From assembly GCA_003194525.1 (NCBI GenBank), contig NBIV01000080.1, forward strand, positions 186,001 to 250,000: a stretch of 64,000 bases of DNA, read 5' to 3'. Shown piece after piece: positions 53,092-62,970 of the stretch; positions within the stretch are counted from its first letter, which is position 1, and every line of letters starts with the position of its first letter. A program made the translations under genes and the position numbers. A model generated the notes under the pieces. That model was not told the DNA's origin, ran no database searches, and saw only the letters and a program-made list of their open reading frames with translations. This stretch comes from Gracilariopsis chorda. Lineage: Eukaryota > Rhodophyta > Florideophyceae > Gracilariales > Gracilariaceae.

Positions 53092-54158
53092 TGTGGGCGC
53101 CATCACGAGACGGTGACGCAGTGGGCCAAAATAAATTACAAATTAGCCTAAAAAGGGTGTTCCTCGTAGCTCAAAGCCCCAACAAAATGAAAAGTCACAA
53201 ACAAAAGATCAAAATAACAACCAATGCAGGGACCAAAAGGACTCAACATGCAACGATAAACACAAATACAAGAGAAGAGCCCAAGGCTCAATCCAAAGAA
53301 AAACGTCTTGATACTTCCTGAAACGGCGCACAACCCAAGCATTATTTCGAGGGTCACTAGGAGTCAGATTCCCGGCTTCCGGTAAGACACTCCGGATTTG
53401 AAGTGATTTCTGCAGCGTACCCACTTCTGCAACAACCACAATCAGGTGCGTACAATCCTTACAGGGCTTCCAAAGGAGAGCTACTAACAGCGGGATATGC
53501 TTTCACTCTATACCCCATCTGGCCCTTTGCAGGAGAGGTTGCACGTCACGTCGCCTGCGGACAGCTTCCCGTCAAGCACTTCCGTCCAAAAACCACCAGG
53601 TCTTTCGACCGTCACCGTTATCCGAGCAAAGCTCCGGTGGGGGCTCACAGACGACAGAAGCGCCTTTAGTACACACTACCCGTCTCCCGTCCACGCCAAG
53701 GGCGCTTCAACCGGTCTCAGCGACGGTAATGCCCCACCCCAATTATGCACAAAGCGGCAAGCGCCTCAGTACATGCGGTAGAGAGTTGATGACTGATAGT
53801 AAAAGTTGAGACAGTGGTGGAGGTGAGTACTGTTTTACATGTGGGTCTTTACATGAGTCCAGACCGAAGTCCAAGGCTCAACATCGCCCTTTCATAGAGT
53901 CAAAAAGCACCCAAAACAACACAGAAACGCATTACTACTTTCTACTTACGCATGTGTGCGTCTAGGTTACTCCATTGGCTTCCAAAAGCCTCTGGAGCTG
54001 CACACTAACCAATATTTATTTAGCAAATGGCGCCTGCATCACAGAGATACAGTAGTAATGCTGGGCCAGCGAAGCTTAGAATGCTCCAGACACTGCTGGA
54101 GCACTCTACACGTTTGTTCTAGCAGTGCTGGAACATTCTACTAATTTCGAGACCGAAA
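53092..54158 (-). repeat. 5' LTR (right copy on the plus strand)
   Basis: 1067 bp, the partner of 47412-48478. Its outer end has lost the canonical CA (plus strand GACCGAAA). No clear TGG-type primer binding site follows it; the bases after GCGCCCACA read TGATACTCTCGAGG. Confidence 0.9.
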
Positions 54159-54163
54159 CAAAC
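54159..54163. repeat. Target-site duplication (right copy), CAAAC
   Basis: Identical to 47407-47411; see that entry. Confidence 0.92.
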
Positions 54164-54834
54164 CGATATGGAATGGAACATTTAACCCCAGCCAGCTTAT
54201 ACTCTATAGGCGGCGGATATCTCCCAAATGCCATTTCATTAGTGAGAGGAGAGGCCTCCAAAACATTGAGGTCGTTTAAGCTACCGGGCATCCCGAAGAA
54301 TGCTTGCCATATCCGTAGTTTATTGTCAGCTACTTCTTCCAGTGTTAGACACGGTCCCCCTTCTTTCCCCTGATACTGTCCATTTATTGCGGTAGTGCAG
54401 TTTTTCCATACCCATTTACAGCAATCTATGCTGCCGAGAAGTCCAGGAAACCCAGCTTCTTCTGATTTGCTCAGTATTCTCTTTAGGTCTGAAAATTTGC
54501 GGTACCGTAGATATTCCCCAGAGAATCGAGTAACAACTGCACTTGTAAATCGTTTGAGGCACTCATTTGCTGTAGATTATACCATTCGCAAATACTCATC
54601 AACGCTGTCCGCCGCACTCCCATACGCCAGTATGCGAAACGCACATGCTGCCATCTTCAACGCAGTCAATCCCCATCTTCCATTAGCATCCTTTCGTTGC
54701 ACGAAGTAGAAATCTGTTTCGCACACACAAGAGAGTGTAATATCAAAAAGAGCTCGCGTGACATGGAAGCTGCGCTTGAACTGCTCTTCGCTGTACACAA
54801 AATATAATGCAAAGTAATCTTGGTAGAGCCGCAT
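54164..54834 (-). pseudogene. 5' half of the PIF/Harbinger transposase
   Basis: It starts at the ATG at 54834 (MRLYQDYFALYFVYSEEQFK) and matches PIF/Harbinger N termini (RSFHVTRALFD, YFVQRKDANGRWGLTALKMA, ILAYGSAADSVDEYLRM). A single TAA at about 54574 replaces the Glu codon of the usual ESTANE. The frame stays open through GLLGSIDCCKWVWKNC (first catalytic Asp), EEVADNKLRIWQAFFGMPGS and RYPPPIEYKLAGVKCSIPYR to the insertion point. With the other half, the gene has just two point nonsense changes besides the insertion, and all three catalytic residues are kept. Confidence 0.9.
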
Positions 54835-55444
54835 TGCACCTACCTCTCTGTGTCGTTCTCTGTTTTGCGTCTTGCCAGTACTCGAACCGCCCCACTGCAG
54901 TTGCGGTTTATCGTCTTCACTGCTTGTTTCGAGAAGATCTAATGCAAGAGACTAAGCTTTTGACTTCGATAACTCGTTCTGAAGTACCACGGAATCGTTT
55001 TACATTGTGTGCTATGTGGGAACTGAGCATTGGCTTGCTGACACGGAGGCAGACGAGCTCTTTTCACTTGAAGCTCTGTCAGTACAGCTCAGAAAAGGGA
55101 GCGGATTCGTCTTGACAAAGATGGTAAGAGCTCGACGACGCCTGAACGCCAATGAATCACATGGACGTCTCGGAGTCTGCACTGCGAAGGCACTTGACGG
55201 GTGGAAAAGTCTGCCTCTTGATCAAAGTAGCAAAATCCTTTCTTTTACGTCGGCAAATAGTCTGCTGACATATATGCATCGTTTTGCTTCTATTCTTCAA
55301 ACTTCCGGGAGTTGGTAGAGATTCTCTAACGCACGCGACCACGGCGAGCAGATGATAAAGTTAGCCATGTTCCCATGGGGTGATGAAATTTCCTCTCTCC
55401 ACTTTGAGGTGAGATTTGGGTGATATGGTCCCATGTCACCCTTT
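54835..55444. other. Flank between the PIF element and the 4.6-kb transposon
   Basis: 610 bases. A plus-strand frame (about 55007-55318) reads as LADTEADELFSLEALSVQLR and could be a fragment of an unknown protein, but it lacks an ATG and a known family. TCACCCTTTCAGGGTGA (55436-55452) is a perfect inverted repeat at the very edge of the next element. Confidence 0.35.
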
Positions 55445-55555
55445 CAGGGTGAGTGAGTCACACCGCGTGGTGAGTCTCACACAGAATTGAAGTGATATCA
55501 CCCCACCCCTCACCCACCGCGACCTTGACCTCACCGCGTGGGACCGCATCACTCC
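55445..55555. repeat. Left terminal inverted repeat
   Basis: 111 bp, the inverted partner of 59944-60054, with scattered mismatches. The inner 30 bases (CGCGTGGGACCGCATCA region) are nearly identical to the partner. Confidence 0.82.
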
Positions 55556-55844
55556 TTTCTGATAGGATCACAATTTCCGGTGTATATTGCCGTTCATTGT
55601 AAGGAACGCTTCAAAGCGCTGATTGCCCTGATTCCTAACGTTTGTCACAGACCTATTGTTTCCATTTATCACCAACGCACCAACGGAGACACCACAGCGG
55701 ACATTAAGAAAGAAAACCACGAATGGGTATTCAAATCAAAACTTTATGTTCACATTAGAGCGTCAGATTAAGGCAGTAAGAAGCACACAATCATCTAGAG
55801 TTAATAAACCTTCCAGCGTTTGCCCTCGGTCATCTAAGAACTGC

Positions 55845-58800
55845 CTACGATTGCAATGCTTTGCTGTTCAGCTTCTGAAGCTCATCATCAGGTATCTCTG
55901 CTCGTAATATGCTTGATTCCGAATGCCACTTTGGCCAACATTGAGAACAAATTGCTTGCTTGCAAACGCTACACCACATTTTTTGACAAGCTCCGTTTTT
56001 CATTCTAAACTCCTTTCTGTTCTTGTTAATTGTTCGACTGTACGAGCAAAGGGAACAGTATGCATCTTTTCCCGTCACCTTTCTGTGCATCTCTCTGCTT
56101 CTGATTCTTCGCTACTTGTCCTCTTCATGATTGTACATCTCAACAATATCACGGCGACACAATGGATCACCTACAAAAAAGGGAAATTGCAGAGCTGGTG
56201 TACTAGCATTTTCATTCGTACTTGCGCATGTTGAAGTTTCGGGGCTCATTAGAGCTTCTCCAACGTATTCATTTGCTAGTCGTCGACCATAATCTGCAAA
56301 TGACGAACACTTATACACGCTTTTTTGCATTGCTCTGTAACCCCTTTTAAAATCACTTTCGTATCTCTCTGATAAATGTCCCTTTTTCCTTGCCAACGAC
56401 AGGTGATGTACAACAGCCGCGTTACTGACTTTGGGACACAAGAGGTGGCCAACGATACTCACAATAGGGGTTTCGCCAACGTTTGTGTAGCAAAGGTCAG
56501 TCATTGTCCCACTAGATTCATCGACCCCACCTTTAAGGTGGTTCCAGTATACAAATACTGTCGGTCTTATCTTTTGCGCAGGAGGCAGAGTGCTACGCTT
56601 GCGGGCAAGTGAGTGGTATGCTTGACTTAAACTGTAATAAGACGCATACGAATACGAATCTGACGAATGATATGTCTGCAGAAGCCCGTCGTACTCATTC
56701 GGTATCCTTGACGACTCCATTTCGATCCATTGAAAAGCGCCAACTCGCACAGCAGCAAAAATGTAGTCATATATTGACGTTAAACTGTGGTGGAAATTCA
56801 CGATGGCCACGTAAAGTATCTCTCCAACAACGCAATTGCTGCCTTTAGCAACAACAAACATTACAGTTTTGAGGTTCAAACACAACGCATGATGCAAACA
56901 CTAGATACGATAATCTGCAGACGGGACCAGGTCGTGAAACTGTTTGATAGATTCTTCATTATTTCCAATGTAAAATAGGAAGCAGCATAGTATTTATTCC
57001 TTTTTACACGCGCTGCCTCAATCTTGTTAAGGGACTTCATCGTCTTAATCTCAACTGCGCATACTAGTAGGTCGTTCTTGTCATTACTGAAGCACAGAAA
57101 AGCGTCCGGACTGTCGGAAACCATAGGATTTCTCTTCGACGACAACAAAAATGTTGTTCGTATATCCTCATCTTTAAACGTCCCTCCTGAAAGTGCAGTA
57201 TCTTCAGTGGAGAACAGACTTCCACTTGTCACAGCGTTCCCTTCAAAAAAAGATGGTAGAGCCTTCAGTACTTGTGGTTCGTTGAAACTACCTTCCTTCA
57301 TTCCTGATGTAGTGATAAGAGGTTTCATAATCCAAGAAGGTAGTGACGCTTTGTAAAAGCGCTCCAGAAGTTTTCGTTTCTTTGTGTCCCTTTGTTTTGC
57401 AGGTGTTACGTATTTTGTTGTGGAAGTTACCAACTGAGCCACGCTATTGTCAACACTGGATTTAAGTTCCATTACTTTATCGATCAGTGGAGACTTTCGG
57501 AGATCTTGGGACTGTCAGTGGCCATCCGCTGTAAGAATAGAAAGAATCGCGTCTTAGTCTTTGGTTGAAGGCTCTCAACTATTGCAGACATGAGGCAGGA
57601 CACAGCGTGCTCTTTCTGATTCGGGTTCGGCGTAGAAGTTACTTGCAGATTCAAAGAGTGGCACAATAAATTCAGTTTGGACATAAGGTTTTGCTTTGTC
57701 ACATCCTCGCTTGTCGGAAATGTGACAACCCAATTGTCCAATTCTTTCCCACTGACAAGGTAGGAAAGTGCTTCAATGCTATCTTCATGATCCTCCGCTA
57801 TGGCACGTAGAAACGCTTGAGATGTGCGCGACGTGAATTGAAAGGCTCGGTCCAAAACCAGCCCAGGTCCTGAGATTGGAGTAATGTTATCTCCTCGACA
57901 TTAGAAAGCGCTTGGCGTACTTTCATCCTCGGCGCCATAGCACTGACACCATTTCCAAGGTATCCCTCGTTTGCTGCTTGTGAAACAGAACAATCGTAGA
58001 ACAAGTGAAACTGTTGTCTTTCGGCTGACGTTCGCTGATGTTCATGACCAGCTCTTGGAATCAAAGAGAACTGGGTAGCAGAGAAAAGGCGGTCGTTGTT
58101 ATGATACACGGCTGCAATACGGGCACTAACGCTCTCGCGATACACCATTGCTTCCACATCTCTTCCAAACAATGTGTTCAGTTTTCTCCGTGCACTGTAT
58201 TTCGCTCTGCAACCGCGTTCACTTTCAACCACCCCATTATGTCATTTTCGTACAGCGCCATCCCCAAAAACAAAGGGATACTCTAAACTCGTTTTGTGCG
58301 TCCCAATTCCCGTTACACCGATGCGATCATTAATGCAATCGATGGATCATTTCGATTTATAGCCTCTGTCATATTCAAACAATGCGCCTGACATGGGTCT
58401 CACAGGACCTGCAGTAGGAACACCTTGAATGAGCCGGATCAAGTTTTCCCATACATCTGTTACTTTTTCGCCCGGTCTCGAGTAGTGACTGGCGAAAAAG
58501 ACAGGATTGAAAGCGGAGCAGATCGCGTTATTGACAGGACCAAGTGCCTTCTATGGATTGTTGACGTGGGACATTGTGATCAGTTGTGCAACTGCCTTTG
58601 ATCGCAATCGCTGGTGGTCGTCGTCAAGGGTAAATATTCTACCGCCTGGAACATGAGGAACAATCGATTGATAGCAGCCAACGCATCCTCGAGTTCTGTT
58701 ATAATTGCTTTTGCCCTTTGAGGAAAATTGGACCATCCATAATCCGAAATCCTCAACTCTTTGTCTCCTGCCCTGTGTACAGGACAATTATGACCATATA

Positions 58801-60007
58801 TCAGAGTAGCGATCACCTGAGATACCCATTTGGAAAAAGAACTCCTTGTTTCGCTTCGTCGTAATTGTCCCTACAGTTGATGAAGAAGATGCGGCTAATA
58901 CATGCAAAATGAGAATAACTTTGAATTCAAAAGCTGTGGTCGGATTCTTATTCTTGAGTTTCAGAACTCGGTTAACATTTGATACGATCTTCATAAGGAC
59001 TTTTTGGGCAAGAAAACATCCAATAAAGTCAATCTACTCAAGTTTTTCTCAGTAATAAGGTCCTTTGTGCCAAACCTTTCTTGGACTTCTAGTTTTACTT
59101 TTCGTAGAATATAGTTCGTCTCCGAAACAAACTTCATTCCCAGCCGTTCGTTAATACCGTCTATGTCAAGCAACAATGATTGAAACGAAGAAGAATGATT
59201 CCACTCTTTAACCCCCCCTGTTTTTGCCCGTAGATCTCGATCTCTTTGGGACATACTACTGGACACATTTTCAACAGAATTGCAGGATTCCAATGTATCG
59301 TCCATCAGTGCATCAATTCCATCATTCAAAAGTGAAGACCAAATGTCTTCTACGGCTATCTGGCGAGCATCATTTGCTTTGGAACTGCGCATTTGAGTTC
59401 TTCGACGTACCCTGCTGATATCGTTTTCAACACGTAGTTGACATAGCTCTTGCTCTGGAATTTACGATTCATTATCTACGTTCGTTGAAATACTCTTTGT
59501 GCAATTGGTTCCAGTACTTCTGTGTTCTGTGTCATGAAAACTGTAGTGGGTATCGTCGGGTTCACCAACCGAAGCAAACGTAAACATTGGTATCACTCCC
59601 TACCGATTGTTAATATTGGTCTGAGATCCAGCGTTTGCTGTTATGGCGTTGCACTCAGAGTCTATTTGCAGTGCCGAGTTGTTTGGTGCATTAGAAGGTA
59701 ATATTCGTTCATGGTTGTCAACTGAGGAAATAGTTGGTGATTTGGATCTGCCTAATTTACGCAATGAAATCATTTCAACTCCGTTGGTGTAAGATACAAT
59801 AGGGGAAAAACATGGCGAATTTTCATGGCCTGTCGAGGGTGTGTAGGTATCAATATTTGGCAGGCATTTTTTGCAGGTTTTCGTTGAAGGGAGAGGAGAT
59901 CTCGTCATTGAAAGAGGGGATAATTTACAGGTCTCTTTAACGAGGGATGATGCGGTCCCACGCAGTGAGTTCCAGGTCGCGGCGGGTGATGGATGGTGTG
60001 ATTTCAT
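55845..60007 (-). pseudogene. piggyBac-like DDD transposase with a PD-(D/E)XK nuclease domain between the 2nd and 3rd Asp
   Basis: Broken frames line up from the ATG at 60007 (inside the right repeat) to 55845. First Asp: GRIFTLDDDHQRLRSKAV at about 58620. Second Asp: LFEYDRGYKSK at 58368-58370, followed by RIGVTGIGTHKTSLEYPF, which parallels the piggyBac D-N-x-F-T-S ... G-T-x-R block. Third Asp: YWNHLKGGVDESSGTM at 56520-56522, like piggyBac GGVDxxD. Between the second and third lies a nuclease motif set: GSFNEPQVL (Glu), SPDAFLCF (Asp at 57104-57106), CAVEIKTM (Glu 57050, Lys 57044) and RI-stop-CLHHAL, where a Gln is expected (TAG at 56901). These are the lambda-exonuclease/YqaJ order. The C terminus has a Cys/His cluster (CSLC, CSVC, CSQCWPKWH). 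Several stops and frameshifts make it inactive. The family assignment is inference. Confidence 0.65.
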
Positions 60008-60054
60008 CCCTATTCAGGGTGAGTCTCACCGCGCGGTGGGATTCACCCACCCTG
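59944..60054. repeat. Right terminal inverted repeat
   Basis: 111 bp, the inverted partner of 55445-55555. It contains the probable start codon of the transposase (60007). Confidence 0.82.
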
Positions 60055-60762
60055 GTGTAGTACAGTGGCTCCTAAGGAAATATGGTGGTGTGGTTTTATG
60101 GCGTGATATTCCTAAGGAGGGCTCGTATTTAATTAACTGAGCAGCGTGGTGCATAATTCGGCCCGCGTGCGCTACAGTATCCTTAAGGGACGGTAGAATT
60201 TATGTTTATTTTATTTAATTTGTGCGGGTAATTACTACAGTAGTGAGATTTGGTGAGGCAGGGTCCCGGCTTGATACTTAATCTGCCGGTCGAGCTCCAC
60301 CTCTGGAGAAGTAAACCATGCACCTTTGAGTCTTCATCTACTTTTCCGGTTGGAGACTCTCGTCGATCATCCCAAGGTTTCTAAGCCGCCGATCCCCAGG
60401 TCTCCTCATAGCATCGCCTGTAGGAGCATTGTCCGCCCAGTGAACCTCCCCCTCCGCTTGGTGTTTGCGGATCCCCTTTAAGAATTCCCCCGGCTCACGA
60501 CAGCAAATACTGGAGACCACTTTTAGGAACTCGCACCTTTGGAGTCAACAAAAACTCCTAACGGACATTGTGCCCTACTACCTCGAAAGGAGAACTGACA
60601 GTACCACAACTGGTCTACCGAACTAGAAGGTCAGTTTCCTAAAGTATTCGCCAACGTCGCGACAGAACAGTGTTTCTAGTTTGCAACGATCGGACCCAAC
60701 AGTGGAATTCTTCCTTAAGGTGATTCGGAAGTGGAAGAAAGTCACCCCCGACCTAATCCTAT
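60055..60762. other. Leader or possible 5' LTR region of the rightmost retroelement
   Basis: 708 bases without a gene. An 11-bp perfect inverted repeat, CTCCTAAGGAA / TTCCTAAGGAG, lies at 60069-60079 and 60109-60119. The stretch may hold the 5' LTR and leader of the gag gene that follows. The matching LTR would lie beyond the window, so the boundary cannot be set. Confidence 0.35.
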
Positions 60763-62970
60763 ATGGACCCCTCAGAACCCCCAATGGAAACCCCCATACA
60801 AAACCTTCAAGCAACCAACTCCCTTGGTGGGCGCAGCACGCGCAGCGCTCCCCAGGAGATGGCCGCCAGACTGGAGGACCCTGAAAGTCTCCTTAGGAAT
60901 CCTGGCTCCTCTGTGGAGCGTTTCAGGAATCGCCTTAGGAGAGTGCACGATCGGAGGCAAGCGGAATCCCCCGCGACACCTCTGGAGAACGCCGACGTGG
61001 AGGTTGAAGAACCGCACACGGCATCGCAGCCGCCGCCTCAGGAGCTGCAGGGACGGGAACACCCGGAGGCTAACTCCCTCCTGGAGTCGCTGGCCCCGCG
61101 CCTTACAGATTGGCTCTCGCAGGAGCTGGTTGAAAGAATACCTGCAGGTGTAGAGGCACACTTCGGAGCGCGCTGCCACCTCTTTGTGGAGGAAATCGCA
61201 ATGGATTCCGACCCCTTCCTAGAGGTGATCTCAGATGTTATCCGTGCGGAGGTTCGTTCCCAAACCGCGCAGCTGCTCCCCGCAGCGGCCTTTCAAAGTT
61301 ATTCTTCCATACAGGAGAGGTTCCCTCTATCAACACCTAAGATGACCCCGGGCAGAGAAGGACAGGATACTGCCATAGGGAAACGGGACCACCTCAGGAA
61401 TCTTGCTATGCACCGTTTGGACCTGACGGCCCACGGAGGAGGACAGGATACTGGTCGCGAAGGAATTCACCCTAGGAGAGAAGGACAGGATACTCCTCGG
61501 GTGGATCGCGATAACGGGGGTATCGTCAGTCACCCAGACCACCTAAAAGAAAGACGCCAAAAGAAACGGAGGGAGAAAAGAAGAAAGCGAGACACCGATT
61601 CGGAGAGAAGCTCAGACTCTGAATCCGTAAACAGCTCCAGCTCGGAGGACAGTATACCTCCGAAGGAGAAAAGCAGAAGGGTCAGGAAGGTCGTCCCGCT
61701 TAACGACCTCTTCGCCAAAGTGGTGGATTATGACACCTACAGGTTGAATGATCGCTCCACTCTTTACGACGCGTCGGTCGCTAAACGACTCACGAAGATC
61801 CAGCGCCGGATGGATATCCAGATGAAGGAGCAATCCTTCTCTGGTGAAGACCCTATCTCGGTGTTGAATTTTCTCACACGCTTCCGTTCGGCGTGTAATA
61901 CCAATGGTGTCCATGAAGGTTCCGCCGTATGGTGCTTTCAGTTCTACCTCACAGGCCAAGCGCACTCGCTGGTGCAGCCGCGCCTCACGGGGGAGAGCAC
62001 CATTGTGGATGACCCTGGAACGGAGATCTTGAAGACGTACCCGGAGGTGGTGAATTTCCCCCTCAAAAGGTACGCAACGGACGAGGTGATAGCAGATGCT
62101 GACGCTGAAGTCACCTCCTATAGGCAGAACACGGGGATGACCGAGACGGAGTTCTCACAGAAGCTGTGGACTAAGGCCCTACGGTGTGGGAACGTGTACT
62201 CCGAACGGCGGTTGAAGTCGTTGTTTGTCGAGGGACTCCTTCCCTCGATCCGTGCCAGGGTGCGTAATCACCTGACAACGCACCCAAAGACCACCTATAC
62301 GGAGCTAACGCGTTTCGCAGAATCCTATGGGGATACCCACCTTGCGGCTCGTCGCAGCCACGCACCACTATTGGACAAACCGACGGCCTCAAGGAACCGT
62401 CGGGCTTCCGCCCTGACGTTGGACTCCAGCACCTAAGAAGAGGCCGAAGAGCTCACGCTCGTGGGAGAGCAAGAGGCCCTTGCCCTCACATACGCCTCAT
62501 CTCAGGGAGCACCATCTACGACGAGGACACCCTCGTCTCCTGGTTCGTACGCCTCGGCAGGATCTTACAGGAGTATCCGATTCGCGAACCCTCGAGGCTA
62601 CCCACCGCCTTGCAGGATTTGCTTGTCTCGAGAGCCAGTAGACTGTACTACTCTCACCCCGGCAATGAGAGCCGCCATCCTGCAGGAACGGGAGAAGAAC
62701 TTCCAGGACCTGAAGGACACACCAACGGAGAGCGGAAGTTATCGAACCGCGTATCGCGACATCCGCTCCCCTCAAAGAAACTACGGTTACCGCGCTCCAC
62801 TGGGAGTGCAACCTGTTCCACTGTCACTTGCGCCGTCAGCGCAGGTGCTGGTATCGAAAGAGGTTGCACCTCAGGGGAACACGTCGCATCTCGATGCGCA
62901 ACCGCAGCAGCCGTCCCCTACTGGAGCTCAGCCCCCCTCCAACCAAGAAAACCTTCAGGGCCACGCGTAG
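60763..62970 (+). pseudogene. Retroelement gag with one in-frame stop
   Basis: It starts at the ATG at 60763 (MDPSEPPMETPIQNLQ). The N-terminal 260 residues are disordered and contain three copies of a (R/G)EGQDT-type motif (DNA GGACAGGATACT near 61360, 61440 and 61485) and a basic/Ser-rich segment. The capsid-like helical domain follows (about residues 340-530): FSGEDPISVLNFLTRFRSAC, AVWCFQFYLTGQAHSLV, YSERRLKSLFVEGLLPSIRA. A TAA at 62434-62436 interrupts the frame, which then continues to 62970 with a CRICLSREPVDC Cys cluster. It is distinct from the Gypsy element to the left. It may be a single nonsense change or a read-through signal. Confidence 0.75.

Larger units (their letters stand above)
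47412..54158 (-). mobile_element. Complete but decayed Ty3/Gypsy LTR retrotransposon, 6747 bp
   Basis: Two LTRs of equal length (1067 bp) enclose a minus-strand gag-pol. In element orientation the LTR begins TGTCGGTC and ends GCGCCCACA (TG...CA). A 5-bp CAAAC duplication flanks the element. The domain order protease, reverse transcriptase, RNase H, integrase identifies Ty3/Gypsy. By eye the LTRs differ at about three dozen positions (roughly 3%), many near the element's 5' end, so the insertion is old enough to have decayed. The insertion splits a PIF/Harbinger transposase gene. Confidence 0.95.
55445..60054 (-). mobile_element. 4.6-kb DNA transposon with 111-bp inverted repeats, piggyBac-like
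   Basis: The ends 55445-55555 and 59944-60054 are inverted copies. Both begin CAGGGTG and share ACCGCG(T/C)GGTGAG and a long inner block ending GCGTGGGACCGCATCA. Each arm carries a subterminal palindrome (CACCGCGTGGTG or CACCGCGCGGTG). One large minus-strand coding region fills the interior. No flanking target duplication, and no TTAA, was found at these edges, which is unusual for piggyBac. The superfamily call therefore rests on the protein. Confidence 0.8.

Noticed and set aside
55007..55318. Plus-strand 103-codon frame
   Set aside because: It lacks an ATG at its start and has no family; may be a fragment but cannot be supported as a gene.
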